Shown: positions 43,284-54,418 of the stretch, one piece after another
Numbering within the stretch: the stretch's first letter is position 1
How the letters are laid out: each line of letters begins with the position of its first letter
Assembly: GCA_030323885.1 (NCBI GenBank)
Contig: CM059198.1
Location: 63,762,917 to 63,826,916 of the forward strand
Length of the DNA stretch: 64,000 bases
DNA from: Branchipolynoe longqiensis
Lineage: Eukaryota; Annelida; Polychaeta; Phyllodocida; Polynoidae
Reading direction: 5' to 3'
The notes under the pieces: model-generated
The model's database searches: none
What the model was told of the DNA's origin: nothing
What the model saw: the letters and a program-made list of their open reading frames with translations, nothing else
Program-made: the position numbers and the translations under genes

Positions 43284-43538
43284 GACCAGATGGGATGCCT
43301 GATTGAGTTGACATCCATCTCCCGTTTTGGACGATCGTGGGATCCGAAGCGATGTGTTGAAACTCTGGTCGAGGTAAATCAATGACTTAAAAATTTATAC
43401 TTGTCGATTCCTAGCCAGGCGCTTGGCATTATTAGTGTAGGGCAAGGACTGGTTGGCTCATTGTCAGGATAATGTGACAGAGTGGGATATCAGGTCATGG
43501 TGCTGGTGGCCTGATTTCCCAGTGGGACAGCACTATAA
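43284..43538 (+). mobile_element. SINE-1 copy (head A), 3' tail missing
   Basis: Starts CCAGACCAGATGGGATGCCT, ends GGGACAGCACTATAAAT, where the minus-strand copy begins. Confidence 0.85.
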
Positions 43539-43539
43539 A

Positions 43540-43837
43540 TCAGGGCATGGACCCACTTGTGACAGTGGACACTTAAGGTGACTTCATAGTGCTGCCCCAC
43601 TGAAAACCCGGGCTGCCAGCACCATGAACCGATATACTACTTAGTCATTTTATGCTGATCCTAAGCAAAGCAGTTCTTGCCCTATCCTAGTAATACCAAG
43701 CGCCAGATTAGATACTAGATATGTCGAAGTATGAATTGTGTAAGTCATTAGTTTGCTTCAGTCCATGTTCAAATACACGATCTCCAGTATTGGAAGCCAG
43801 CCAGCACTCTTACAAATTTAGCCATCCCTTCGGGTCC
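43540..43837 (-). mobile_element. SINE-1 copy joined tail-side to tail-side
   Basis: A diverged minus-strand copy lacking its tail; the pair forms an inverted repeat with almost no spacer. Confidence 0.8.
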
Positions 43838-43882
43838 ACTCTTATTCGGTACCTTCTAATTAAAAATAACACAGACAAAAGT

Positions 43883-44205
43883 TTGTTTGTTTGTTAGTTT
43901 ATTGTTGTTTTACATCCTAGCAACATCTCAGGTAATATCAGGACGGGTACTGACTTTTGACTGCGCACTCATGGAAACTGTATAGTGCTGCCCCACTGGG
44001 ATACCAGGCTGCCAGCACCATGACCTGATATCCCACTCAGTCACATTATCCTGACACTGAACCAACTAGTCCTTGCCCTATCTTAATATTAAAAATAATG
44101 TTGAGCTCCTGGCTAGGAAGCGACAAGTATCAATTATTAAGTCATTGGTTTGACTCTACCAACACGGGAGATGGACGCTCTAACTCATCCGGCCAGCCAG
44201 TCTGG
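43883..44205 (-). mobile_element. SINE-1 copy, head A
   Basis: Tail (GTTTGTTTGTTTGTTAGTTT in plus sense) to head (CAGACTGGCTGGCCGGATGA in minus sense). Part of the B-box region is deleted. Confidence 0.88.
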
Positions 44206-44436
44206 TTCACAGCCAAAAGAGACCTATAAAAGAAATTCATCCTCATGCTAAGAAATGGCCTTTGCGTGAACGGCCTAGCCCCATTGGTCTCTGGGCCAAT
44301 TTGATTGGGCTATCTAATGGGAGAAGCTGTCTTACACAGGTTTGGAGTCATGGGTTCGATCCCTGGCCGAATAAACTCCAAATAATAGCAGAATTGGTTA
44401 TTTTTGCTATCTCTATTGTTATTGTGTTATTATTAG

Positions 44437-44768
44437 GAGTGGGATGTAGCTCAGGCGGTTGAGTGTCCGCCTGTTAAGGTGTCAATCATCCGATCGATCC
44501 TGCTCAGTGGACCCATTTGCAATTTCAGCTATTTTCCATTTCATCCAGTAGTGCACTATTGGTTCATCAAAGGCTGTGGTATGTGCTGTTCTGTCTGTGG
44601 GAAAGTGCATATAAAGACCCCTTATTGCTTATCTGAAGGAGTAGCCTATGTGGTGGTGGTGGGTTTCCTCAAAAGAAATATATCAGAATGACCATATGTT
44701 TGACATGCAATAGCCGATGATAAAAATCAATGTGCTCCAGAGGCATCATTAAATAAAACAAGCTTCAA
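44437..44768 (+). mobile_element. Mol-SINE copy, full length
   Basis: Head GGGATGTAGCTCAGGCGGTT resembles a tRNA with A box; then GGACCCATTTGCAATTTCAG, TGGTTCATCAAAGGCTGTGG, TCTGTGGGAAAGTGCATATA, AATATATCAGAATGACCATA and AAATAAAACAAGC. Such tails are common in mollusc genomes, which is the main clue to the host. Confidence 0.9.
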
Positions 44769-44867
44769 TTTTTGTCATATTAGTAATAGGATTGTACAAT
44801 GAGTGGGCGGCTCAGTATCATGATCATTTGACAGAGTCAAATATTTTGATCATCACATCAGTGATAG

Positions 44868-45095
44868 AGTATCCTACTAGGATGGTACTCACTATAAAGC
44901 TGCCATGCCTGTGCACTGTCGGAAGTCAGTTACCATCCTGATATTAACCCAAATGTTACCAAGACAAAAGACCCCGCAGTTATTCTCCTCATTCCTTATA
45001 ACTTACAGCCATTTTGGTTTTGGTATGGGGGCTTTTATTGTGACAGATCTTATAATAAATTCATGTTGGCACTGACGTATGACTAATTCTTTTTC
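44868..45095 (+). repeat. Duplicated segment containing a SINE-1 relic, copy 2
   Basis: The longer and less deleted of the two copies; it keeps the CATGCCTGTGCACTGTCGGA part that 40565-40760 lacks. Confidence 0.75.
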
Positions 45096-45350
45096 ATCTG
45101 TTTGATGTCCTGTTCTTGTGTCGCAGAGCTAGTTTCTTTAAAGATGGAATTTCTGCCTTTAAGAAACTGGTTTTGTTCGACCTGGTTTGTTTTTGCAGAT
45201 CAAAGTAATCTTGGCTGGCCAAAGAGCTCCTTTGTAGGCTTGTGACTGTCTGTAGGGGGCCGTGCATAATGTACGTCACGCCATTGTTCTTGCCATTTCT
45301 AACACAGGGATGAATGACTGAATAGGTAGGATTGCTTGCATCCTCTATTG

Positions 45351-45418
45351 GGACCGGACGCGATGGCCGAATTAGGTCAGTTGATTGTCAGAGTTTTTCG
45401 TCCTGGCAACATCTAATG
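45351..45418. mobile_element. Two SINE-1 fragments in opposite orientation
   Basis: A plus-strand head-B start (GACCGGACGCGATGGCCGAA) joins a minus-strand tail (GTTTTTCGTCCTGGCAACAT) after a few bases. Confidence 0.65.
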
Positions 45419-45419
45419 G

Positions 45420-45745
45420 TGAGCGGGACGTAGCTCAGGCAGTAGAGTGTCTACCTGTGAAGGTGTGGGTCATCCTTTCGATCCTCCTCACTGGACAAAT
45501 GCAGTTTTGGCTATTTTCCGTTCCAACGAGTGGTCCACAACTGGTTCATCATAGGCTATGGTATGTGCTGTCCTATCTGTGGGAATGTATATTATAAAAG
45601 ACCCCTTTCTGCTTATTGGAAACAGTAGCCTATCTGACTGCAGCTGGTTTCCTTCAAACAAATATGTCAGAATGACCATATGTTTGACGTCCAATAGCCG
45701 ATGATAAAAATCAATGCGTTCTAGAGGTGTTTTTAAATAAAACAA
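45420..45745 (+). mobile_element. Mol-SINE copy, full length
   Basis: Head GAGCGGGACGTAGCTCAGGC through GACCATATGTTTGACGTCCA to TTTTTAAATAAAACAATTG. Only about 1 kb from the other full-length copy, same strand. Confidence 0.9.
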
Positions 45746-45754
45746 TTGTTCGTT

Positions 45755-46040
45755 TTTTTGGCAACAGCTAAGGTCATAACAGGACAGGTACCGACTTGGG
45801 ACAGTGCGCACACAAGGTGACTTTATTAGTGCTCAGCGCCATGGCCGTCAGCGCCATGATCTGATACCTCACTCAGTCCTATTATCCTGACACTGAGCTA
45901 ACCAGTCCTTGCCTTATCGTATTAGTCCCGAGCGCCAGGGTAGCAAGCTAGAAATGTCAATTTTATAAGCAGTTGGTTTGACCCGACCGGGAACCGAACT
46001 CCCGACCTTCAGCACCCAAGGCCCGCGCTATTCCTATTCG
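45755..46040 (-). mobile_element. SINE-1 copy, head B, tail partly lost
   Basis: The body contains a small duplication around GTGCTCAGCGCCATGGCCGTCAGCGCC; the head region CGGGAACCGAACTCCCGACC is readable. Confidence 0.85.
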
Positions 46041-46074
46041 TCCCCCGCACCACAGCACTAAAAAATCGGCATGA

Positions 46075-46705
46075 TTGAGCACTGTAACACACTTGCTACC
46101 CAGACCGCACTTCATCCAGACCTCTCTCTATCTACTCTCCGCTGGCCATGCTCCTCCTTGATATTGTCTGAAAATAGTTCCAGGAAGGGGAGCCTGCCAG
46201 CATTTCACTTTCTACTCTACTTTGTGCGTGTCACCGGCCGGTCACCATGGAGCAAATAGACATGGTCCTTTGACTCAATTCAGTTCATTTCTCTTTCCTA
46301 TACTCTATCCTTTTTTCTTTTTTTTTCTCACAGGCTTACATCTCCCCCGATCAAGGGAGTTGTTTGCTTGGGTGGGGCCCTTTACCTTTTCATTTCTCTC
46401 ACTTTCTTCTCGTTGCTGGAACCGCTGGACCCACATTTACCCGTCCCTTCCTCAGAAACCCTTACTGCTGTCTACTGGATACAAGTACTGTGCTACTGCC
46501 AGGCCAGAGTGATTCAGGGCCGCCCCAATGACTCATCATTTAATCAATGTAAAGACATCCCCCAGCTTCTACAACCATCCCACCAGAAGATTATTCTTCA
46601 ACCAAAGATTGGGCTGATTTTTTGGTGCATCTCCATAATGCTGCAGTTCTGCTGCTGGTAACCATCGTAAGGTTACAAACACCCCAGAAGAAAGTCACTG
46701 TCACA
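46075..46705 (-). repeat. Dispersed repeat of about 610 bp, copy 2 (inverted)
   Basis: Counterpart of 885-1497. The plus-strand frames 46222-46512 and 46368-46661 are antisense to the frames of copy 1. Confidence 0.7.
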
Positions 46706-46766
46706 AGTGAGTACCCATCCTGACGTTGACGATGTGTTAGGACGTAAAACCTTGACAAGCATCCTG

Positions 46767-46903
46767 TCATGGGAGTAATCAAAAGGGAAATATTCTGTCT
46801 AGAGCCGGATTAGAACCCGTAATTCTTGTCATTATGGGGCTAGGTTGCTAATCGTCACTCGAGCTAGGTTCCCTGATGCAACCAATGACCCAACCCACGC
46901 CTA
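46767..46903 (-). mobile_element. SINE-2 fragment
   Basis: Minus-strand head region (CTAGAGCCGGATTAGAACCC in plus sense) with CCAACCCACGCC leader; diverged. Confidence 0.7.
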
Positions 46904-46923
46904 AATTAGATACTGGGACACTC

Positions 46924-47242
46924 AAGCTAAGATTCCTTATATGCGGTATGCGGCATGCGAATGCGAATGTGAATAAAAATTGAAAAGCATGTAAATGAAT
47001 ATTGGTGCTTCCATATATCCGAATGCGAATGCGAATGCGAATGCGGCAAATGGATCGACCATGGACCGATCGGTGCGGAATGCGAATGCGAATACCGTTG
47101 TGTTTGCCATAGAAAACAATACTGTTCCTTCACAAATTTGGAGGAAAAACCCCAACAAATGTTGGGGGTTGGCATCTATCTACACTGCACATATGACATT
47201 CTAATGCCGCATGCCGCATACCACGATAAGGAATCTTAGCTT
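46924..47242 (+). mobile_element. TIR-E element with GCGAATGC interior
   Basis: 319 bp, termini AAGCTAAGATTCCTTAT and ATAAGGAATCTTAGCTT. The interior repeats GAATGCGAATGCGAATGCG and its complement (GCATGCCGCATACC at the right), again an element built of a short word. The TSD is unclear; TA at GC|TA|AGATTCC and AATCT|TA|GC is possible. Confidence 0.8.
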
Positions 47243-47296
47243 TATTCAGCATTTCCTGACTTATGCACCGTATTGGGGAATTGCTAAGAAGTCAAT

Positions 47297-47467
47297 GGGG
47301 GCATTCGACTGGGCCTCTCTCTCTGAATATCAAAATATTTCCGAACAAATTCCTATTTGACTGGGACCGGAAGTGGGTTCATATACCGATGATTCGGATG
47401 TGTGTATGTGGCTCCATCCGTTCCATCCGTAAAGTTGTGGATAGAAAGGGCCCAATCGAATGCCCCC
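47297..47467 (+). mobile_element. MITE-D copy 2
   Basis: 171 bp, the same TIRs as 18293-18474; flanks AAT and TAT. Confidence 0.9.
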
Positions 47468-47474
47468 TATATAG

Positions 47475-47572
47475 TAGAAACTTTTACTGCTGAAGCCTAT
47501 GGTGTCAGAATGTTGACTTCCACACCAAAATTAAAGTTTCCCTTCATACATTTTCAAAGATAACCATTTGAA
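47475..47572 (+). mobile_element. MITE-B fragment
   Basis: Contains AGCCTATGGTGTCAGAATGT and TTTTCAAAGATAACCATTTG; both ends missing. Confidence 0.65.
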
Positions 47573-47575
47573 GAG

Positions 47576-47758
47576 TTCAGGCGCAAAACCCCGTAAACGC
47601 CAACCCAAAGATGTTTATAAGAAACTAATTTTAATTCTCAGTAATTCCACTATTCTAAGTGATATAATGATTATGGAGCAATGAACAACAAAATGGGAAT
47701 GTACAAAAAAATGAACTGTTGGAGTGTTTATTGGAATTTACTGGGTTTTGCGCCTGAA
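47576..47758 (+). mobile_element. TIR-L element
   Basis: 183 bp, AT-rich, ends TTCAGGCGCAAAACCCCGTA and TACTGGGTTTTGCGCCTGAA. A further GGGTTTTGTGCCTGAATGCTT at 47884-47904 suggests a second, partial copy next to it (47759-47904). Confidence 0.8.
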
Positions 47759-48080
47759 GGCTACATTTCTAAATAAATAAATATAATATCCCACAATGTG
47801 CTATACTTATCTTAAGTAATCTAAACAAAAACAAAAAAAAACTGTTTGAAGGTTTGATTCCAATGTTTATCAAAAAAATTTACTGGGTTTTGTGCCTGAA
47901 TGCTTCATGTTTAAATAAATATATATACTATATCAAATAAGATGTTATATTTATCTAAAATAATGCCAGACACCAGCTCAAAACTCGCTACTTTAAAATC
48001 TTTGGGGTGAGGATCCTTCCTACGGTTGTTCATGGGTAACAGTCCAGCATTGGTCGGAGCCAACCCTTCAAGGACGATTG

Positions 48081-48268
48081 GGTTGGTTGTTGTGGTTTTA
48101 CATATTCGCAACAACTAAGGTCATATCAGGTACTAACTTGTGACAATGTGCACTCATGGCGACTTTATAGGCCTGCCCCACTGAGAGACCAGGCCTCACC
48201 ACCATGACCTGATATCCCACTCAGTCACATTATCCTGACACTGAGCTAACCAGTCCTTGCCCTGTCCT
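48081..48268 (-). mobile_element. SINE-1 copy, head missing
   Basis: Tail GGTTGGTTGTTGTGGTTTTA (plus sense) to CAGTCCTTGCCCTGTCCT. Confidence 0.85.
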
Positions 48269-48432
48269 CCACCCATGGGACGGGAGTCAAGTGTAGGAGG
48301 GGATGGATACTGTTCCGGCAGAAATCAAATAAAACTATTCCTCTTTTGCAGTTGCGCCGTCACAACCGGAAGTAGGGACGGGTGTTATTAAATAGTTGTC
48401 ATGTGCATGACGAAGGCGCAGCAGGACAATGC

Positions 48433-48771
48433 TTGTTTGTTTGTTTGTTTGTGTTTTACCTGCTCGTAACATATAACGTTGTATCAGGACGGGCACCGAC
48501 TTGTGACAGTGCACACTCATGGGGAATATATAGTGCTGCCCCACTGGGAGACCGAACCACTAGCCACTTACCCGATTTCCCAAAGAACCACATTATCCTG
48601 ACACTGCGCTCATCACTCCTTGCCCTATCCTATTAATGCCGAACACCAGGCTATCTAACGACAAGAATAGTATAAATTTGGTACGTCATTGGTTTGACTC
48701 AGCCGGCATTCAAACTCACAATCTTCCACAGAGGAACCCTGCGCTCTTCCAATTCGGCCACCATGTCCGGT
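48433..48771 (-). mobile_element. SINE-1 copy, full length, head B
   Basis: Starts with (GTTT)n in plus sense and ends ATTCGGCCACCATGTCCGGT; next to it a second head-B half continues (48781-48810 and 49313-49377), split by TIR-I. Confidence 0.88.
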
Positions 48772-48812
48772 ACAGGACAAACATTATATAAGTCATTGGT
48801 TTGACTCGGCCG

Positions 48813-49312
48813 ATGTCACAGTTTGAGCGCCCTGCCAGTTTCAGCTGACTGCATACACTCAAACTCAAGGCATTGTCAATGGTCGTGAGCAATCTTCATA
48901 CAGAAAATACAGAAGAAGTGAAATATCTCTAAAACCACACCACCTATTAACACATCGCTTAGTACACATATAGAAAGCATCTTTACCAAAAAGATTATAT
49001 TAAATTTATAAGGTTAGGGTTCTTGATTTCTATTCATTTTGAATAAAACTAATGTTTTGCACTGTGCGTACCGTCAAACTCAAGGCATTGTCAATGGTCG
49101 TGAGCAATCTTCATACAGAAAATACAGGAAAAGTGAAATATCTCTAAAAGCACACCACCTAAAAACAAATCACTTGGTACACATATAGAAAACATGTTTA
49201 CCAAAAACATTATATTAAATTCATAAGGGTAGTGACGATGCTGTTAGATGTTGATGCATGAGCATGAAACTGACAGTCAGCTGAAACTGGCAGGGCGTTC
49301 AAACTGCAACAC
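48813..49312 (+). mobile_element. TIR-I element with internal tandem duplication
   Basis: About 500 bp. TIRs CAGTTTGAGCGCCCTGCCAG and CTGGCAGGGCGTTCAAACTG, with weaker similarity outside. Two internal copies of a module CAAGGCATTGTCAATGGTCG ... AAATTTATAAGG (48862-49016 and 49082-49230). It is inserted in a SINE-1 head B. The TSD is not resolved. Confidence 0.82.
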
Positions 49313-49377
49313 CGGGATTCAAACTCCCAACCTTTCCTACACTCTCCCAATTCAGCCACCACATCCTGTCACAGGAC

Positions 49378-49500
49378 AATGGGGGTGGGTGGGGGAGGGG
49401 GCCGGGAGGAGCCAGGAAGGGCCGGGGGCCGGGGGCCGGGGGGGGGGGGACGCGGAGGGGCCCGTAGAGGGGCGGGGTGTGGGCGGGGGCGGCGGCAGAA
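49378..49500 (+). repeat. G-rich tract
   Basis: GGGGGTGGGTGGGGG and GGGCCGGGGGCCGGGG runs; possible G-quadruplex former. Proline/alanine-rich frames on the minus strand are compositional. Confidence 0.8.
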
Positions 49501-50021
49501 GGAGGAGGGCTTGTATGTTGTCCACTTTGTAAAGTAGGCAATTTGCAGTTTACACACACAGTGGGTGCAGTCAGACGGCTGAGTGCAGCCTGCAGTTTGT
49601 GTCCCTTAACTGCTTGTCCGCACGCACCCTCATCCGCTAGGGCTGCTGGGGGTGGCGCATCAGGTTGTCAACGTGGGTGTCAACATCACCGAGGGACCAG
49701 AAAGGATGGCCGAACGAATTGAGCATCCGTCTCCCATTTTGGTAGATCGTGGGATTCAAAACCATGAGTTTGAACCCTGGTCGAGTCAAAGCAGTGACTT
49801 AACAATGTATACTTGTCGCGTCCTACTCCTAGCCAGGTGCTCTGCATTATTAGTATAGTGCAAGGACTGGTTGGTTCGGTGTCAGGATAATGTGACTGAG
49901 TGGGATATCAGGTCCTGGAATTAGATTGTGAGTTGTTAAAATCATGAGTGTCTATTGACACATAATTGAATGTACACTTGTGCATTATATGCAAAAGCAA
50001 TGGTTCAATAACAATTATAGA

Positions 50022-50075
50022 ATTCTCGCAGTGAACATGGCCTATGCTACCGTAAAGAAACCAACAATCAATCAA
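50022..50075 (+). mobile_element. SINE-3-like tail, diverged
   Basis: CTCGCAGTGAACATGGCCTATG and AACCAACAATCAATCAA match the inserts at 7402 and 10668, with the CAACACGG part lost. Confidence 0.75.
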
Positions 50076-50077
50076 TA

Positions 50078-50641
50078 GAGGGTATTCCTGTGACGTCATC
50101 AACCAGAAGCGCGGCCATTGTGGCGATATTAACCAGTAAACAACATGCCGGTTGCAGTAACATAGTAGATCATTCTTTCAGTTTTATTCCAAATTAATAG
50201 AAATACAGAACCCTAACCTTATACATTTAATATAGTCTTTTCGTAGAATTTGTTTTCTATATGTGTGCCACGAGGTTTGTTTCTAGGTGGTGTAGTTTTA
50301 GAGCTATTTCACTTTTTCTGCATGAAAATTACTCATGGCCATTGACAATGCATTGCGTTTGCCGATACGCGCAGTGCAACACGTCAATTCTTTTCTAAAT
50401 TAATAGAAATCCAGAACCCTAACCTTATAAATTTAATATAATCTTCTCGTCGAATCTGTTTTCTATATGTGTGCCAAGCGGTTTGTTTCTAGGTGGTGTA
50501 GTTTTAGAGATATTTCACTTTTTCTGTATGAAGATTGCTCACTGCCATTGACAATGCATTGAGTTTGTTGGGTTTGTTATTGTGGGTTCTAGCGCCACAA
50601 TGGCCGCACTTACTTTTCGGGTGACGTCAGTGCATACCCTC
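50078..50641 (+). mobile_element. TIR-F element
   Basis: 564 bp, ends GAGGGTATTCCTGTGACGTC and GACGTCAGTGCATACCCTC, TA on both sides (50076-50077, 50642-50643). CGCGGCCATTGTGGCG and CGCCACAATGGCCGC extend the inverted repeat. Two internal direct copies of the module seen in TIR-I (50180-50360, 50385-50572). Confidence 0.87.
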
Positions 50642-50802
50642 TATAGCAGGGCATGGCGCTTGCAGCCTGGTCTCCCAGTGGGGCAGTAATGTAATGTCAC
50701 CAGGACTGTGCATTGACACAAGTCGGTACCCATCCTGATATGACCTTAGATTTTGCCAGGACATAAAACTCCAACAACCAACCAACCAACTTCATCGGGG
50801 GA

Positions 50803-51121
50803 TGGTACGCGGTGACCGAATCTGGAAGACTAATGCCTGGCACACACCTCCCGTTTATGATTCACGCACTAAAACTGACTGCGCATCACGACCCCGAACC
50901 GTCCCGTTTCACGACTAAAACTGCCCGATTCATTTTTCGAATCCCTTGCGATTTCAGTTTTAACCCCTAAAACTGAGTTTTAAGTCATGAATCGCAAGGC
51001 TCTGGTGTGCTAGGGGGTCGCACACCTAACGACTAAAACTCAAACTTGTGCGCGAAACGGGCAGTTTTAGATCGTATACGGGAGGTGTCTACCGGGCATA
51101 AGAGCGCAGGCTTCCCGTCTG
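50803..51121 (+). mobile_element. SINE-1 head-B fragment split by Harb-B copy 1
   Basis: GGTACGCGGTGACCGAATCTGG precedes and GAGCGCAGGCTTCCCGTC follows the insert. A minus-strand SINE-1 tail piece follows at 51128-51215. Confidence 0.8.
50834..51098 (+). mobile_element. Harb-B copy 1 (PIF/Harbinger-like)
   Basis: 265 bp. Left end TGCCTGGCACACACCTCCCG, right end CGGGAGGTGTCTACCGGGCA; TAA on both sides (50831-50833, 51099-51101). The interior holds ACTAAAACTG and CAGTTTTA words in both orientations. Confidence 0.88.
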
Positions 51122-51268
51122 AAACGTTTGTTTGGTTAGTGGGGTTTTACGTCCTGGCAACTTAGCTCATATCAGGATGGGTTCCGACTTGTGACATTAC
51201 TAGGATAGGGCAAGGTGCAGTCAAATGAGACAGACCAATTGTATGTGATTGAAATTTCCCTTGCATTG

Positions 51269-51612
51269 AAGTTGCATAGTTCGATGGTTTTGAGTTTCTG
51301 ACATTTTTCGGACATAAATATATTTAGTTGGTTGTTATAATCTACCATACTTTAGTTTGAAGTAACTTTCATTTTAAATGGCTAACCTTTGAGATAGTTG
51401 AAGTGCAAGCATCCTACATTGATGTTGGCAAGCTTGCCAAAAGTCTAATACCATAGGTTTATGCAGTAACTGTTCTGTTAAATTGAATCAGTATGGCCTT
51501 CTATGTGGCAACAAATGTTTAATAAGTGCACCAATATCTAAGTTAGATATGTAGAATAGAATCTAGGTGAGTGTTTTTGTTTTGAAAATGTGATGCTTCA
51601 TCGGACTATGCA
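51269..51612 (-). mobile_element. MITE-B copy 5 (inverted)
   Basis: Begins AAGTTGCATAGTTCGATGGT and ends CTTCATCGGACTATGCAT; the inner AGTTTGAAGTAACTTTCATT and CTAAGTTAGATATGTAGAAT are those of the family. Confidence 0.85.
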
Positions 51613-51851
51613 TGTACGAAGAAAAGGAAAGAAAGTCAGTTCAGGTCCTGCTATCAGCTTAACAGTTGCCATGACCAAAAACCCCAACACTCAACAAACA
51701 CAGGAAGGACTGTGTGTGTCATCTGACCCTTATTGACCTCTCCGTGTCGTCGCTGCAGTAGGTCGGGTAGACACAACTGACCATTGTGTAGCATCTCCCC
51801 ACATGCCTTAAATCGGTCAGTGTCACCCCTGTTCTGGTTACGTGGAGAATA

Positions 51852-52242
51852 AGGTGGGATGGCCGAATGAGTTGAGTGTCCATCCCCCGTGTTGGTAGAT
51901 CGTGGGATACGAACCCTGCTCGAGTCAAACCGATGACTAAAAAAATTGATACTTGTTGCTTCCTAGCGCTCGGCATTATTAGAATAGGGCAAGGACTGGT
52001 TGGCTTGGTGTCCGGATAATGTGAATAGGTGGGATATCAGATCATGGTGCTGAGAGGCTGGTGTCCAAGTGGGGTAGCACTATAAAGTCACCATGAGTGT
52101 GTGGGGTAACAGGTCATGGTGCTGGCGGCCTGGTCTCCTGGGTGGGGCAGCAATATAAAGTCACCATGAGTGTGCACTGTCACAAGTCGGTACCCAACCT
52201 GATATGACCTTAGATGTTCCTAGGACGTAAAACAACAACACA
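51852..52242 (+). mobile_element. SINE-1 copy, head A, with internal duplication
   Basis: GGTCATGGTGCTG...GTCACCATGAGTGTG is present twice (about 52031-52102 and 52113-52172), lengthening the copy to 391 bp. Confidence 0.88.
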
Positions 52243-52584
52243 TGTACACGTTTCCGTTGAATTCCGGCTAAGTAGGTCAACGCCTCGACTCGAGTCCCCC
52301 GAGTGTCACGTGGCCTCTCACGTCACTACGACGCACAGACAGACGCGCACTCTCCCAGCACCGCCTCGGTACCAGTTCGCGGCAATGGGGGCTGGGCTGC
52401 GGGGGCGGGGGGAGGAGAGAGGGAGGCGGCGGGAAGGGGGGCATCGGTTGGGGGGGGGGGGGTGATTGACTGTTTGTAGTGGGGCTTTGGGAATTTAACT
52501 TGTATAATGCAAATAGGTGATGGCACATGTGACACTGCCAGCTGTGCCTCTTGTGTTCTTGTAAAATTGTACTGTGTTTAGAAA
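52243..52584. other. Unassigned CpG-containing stretch with G tract
   Basis: A GGGGGCGGGGGGAGG tract lies at 52387-52465. Frames on both strands over it are compositional. Confidence 0.4.
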
Positions 52585-52790
52585 ACTAGTGTAAGTAGTT
52601 TACACTGACCATTCAGGCAATGAGCCAAATAGACAGGTAGGTGTGCATAGAGTGATTGCATCGCGGAGCCTAGGTGATGTGATGGTTAGAATCCTGCTCA
52701 TGGTGCTATATTTCCCCTTTTCATCACCCCACAACCCTCGTTCCCATGACCAGGATTGCACATCAGCTAGGCGCTGTCTAGATAAAGGAT
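52585..52790 (+). mobile_element. SINE-2 copy, tRNA part deleted
   Basis: The leader (GTTTACACTGACCATTCAGG) leads into GCCTAGGTGATGTGATGGTTAG, then jumps to AATCCTGCTCATGGTGC: the middle and T arm are lost. Confidence 0.75.
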
Positions 52791-53164
52791 TCACCCTGTA
52801 CTTGCAGTACATGGGTGAATACCAGCCCTATATAAAAGCTGTCGAAAAGTGGGGAAATGAATTGAGGGGCTAAATCCACAACCTAAGAAGCAAAACTTCT
52901 TCTTTATTTATTCCTTCATATTTCCCCGGTACGTTTGAGTTGAAACATATAATAAAACATATAGTTTAATCGAATTTAAAGGTGAAATCTACGGCGTTCT
53001 ATGGCCGCCATCTTGTCTTTTTGCATTCTCTCCCATTTCACCAACTCTGTGACAATATAAGTACCCATTTGATACTGGAGGCAGGCATTCTACTTCCTGT
53101 TCCAGACTGAAGCTATTTTCGCCCGTATTTACACTCCATTGCCATTCACCCGTGTACTACAAGT

Positions 53165-53397
53165 ACAGGATGAATCTTTTATCTAGGCGCTGTCTGGTTG
53201 GTAAATCTACCCTGTATGTGGATATGTACGTGCATTGCCTATATGCATGTAATTTAAGCATTAAATGAATGTAAACCATTCAAAGGACTTACAATTCCAA
53301 CAGGAATCGTGTAATAGTATCTCCTATCAGTATCAGGCAAGGAGCCACATAGACAGGTAGGTTTCAAATCCTCGCCTCCCATCACCCCCATGACACT
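53165..53397 (+). mobile_element. SINE-2 body and following leader
   Basis: Body and end (GGACTTACAATTCCAACAGG) are followed by the start of a next unit (ATCAGGCAAGGAGCCACATA), so it came from a tandem array; the TAGGCGCTGTCTG part also occurs at 52771, suggesting both belong to one old array. Confidence 0.75.
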
Positions 53398-53399
53398 AA

Positions 53400-53586
53400 T
53401 ATGGACTGGTTATATCAGTGTCAGGATAATGTGACTTAGTGGGATAGCAGGTCATTGTGCTGGCGGGCTGGTCTCCCAGTGGGGCAGCTCTATGAAGTCG
53501 CCATGAGTGCACACTATCGCAATTCGGTACCCATACTGATATGATGTTAGATGTTGCCAGGACGTAAAACTCCAACAACCAACCAC
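53400..53586 (+). mobile_element. SINE-1 3' half
   Basis: From TATGGACTGGTTATATCAGT to the tail GGACGTAAAACTCCAACAAC. Confidence 0.85.
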
Positions 53587-54087
53587 CACTAAAATGGGTT
53601 GGGTACAGGTAGTTAAATCGTGAGCAATTGCATTTCCGCATTGCACTATCCTAGTAATGTCAAGTGCTAGAATAAGTAGTGACATGTATGGGTGTTCGTT
53701 TTTTTACCAATTGCAAGGTTAGCACAATCTTGAAAAGGGCTTGAATTTAAATGGGTCTCTTGAAAAGGCCCTAAATTTGAAAATATCCTGAAAAGGCCGT
53801 GAAAATTGATCAAATGCCGAAAACAAAAACTTGATTTGTTTACCGTTTTGAATTATGGGGGAGGAGAGGACAAATTTGATTGACAGCAGTGTTTTGAATT
53901 ACTAGGTGTGCACCTTATTAACTAATCTAGGATAATTGCTAAGTATAATAAAGATGTTAATTCCCTACTTGCTTCTTTTGTTTGATATAAATAGCATACA
54001 GAAACCTGATGAAGTAAGACCATAATAAAATGTCATGTATATAATCATTATCATATCGTATTTTGGAATGGCGATGTAGTCTACTTG

Positions 54088-54418
54088 ACCAGATGGGATG
54101 GCCAAATGAGTTGAGCATCCGGCTCCCATTTTGGTTAATTGTGGGATTTGAACCCTGGTCGAATCAAACCAATGAATTAAAATTGTGCGTGTGTCCCTTC
54201 CTAGCCTGGCGCTCCGCATTATTAGGATAGGGCAAGAACTGGTTGGCTCAGTGTCAGGATAATATGATTGAGTTGGGTATCAGCTCATGGTGCTGGCGGC
54301 CTGGTCTTCCAGTTGGGCAGCACTATAAAGTCGCCATGAATGCAGACAGTCGCAAGTCAGTTCCCATCCTGATATGAACTGCTATGTTGCTAGTATGTAA
54401 AACTCCAACAACCACCCG
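54088..54418 (+). mobile_element. SINE-1 copy, full length, head A
   Basis: GACCAGATGGGATGGCCAAA to GCTAGTATGTAAAACTCCAA; complete but diverged. Confidence 0.88.

Larger units (their letters stand above)
49699..50788 (+). mobile_element. SINE-1 copy (head A) carrying a nested insertion
   Basis: 49699-49919 and 50647-50788 join as one SINE-1; CAGGTCCTGG and CAGGGCATGG at the break are a possible imperfect TSD. Between them are an unassigned piece, a SINE-3-like tail (50022-50075) and TIR-F. Confidence 0.75.

Noticed and set aside
50831..51101. Solo LTR
   Set aside because: Ends are inverted, the TSD is 3 bp TAA, and there is no TG...CA terminus or polyadenylation signal layout.
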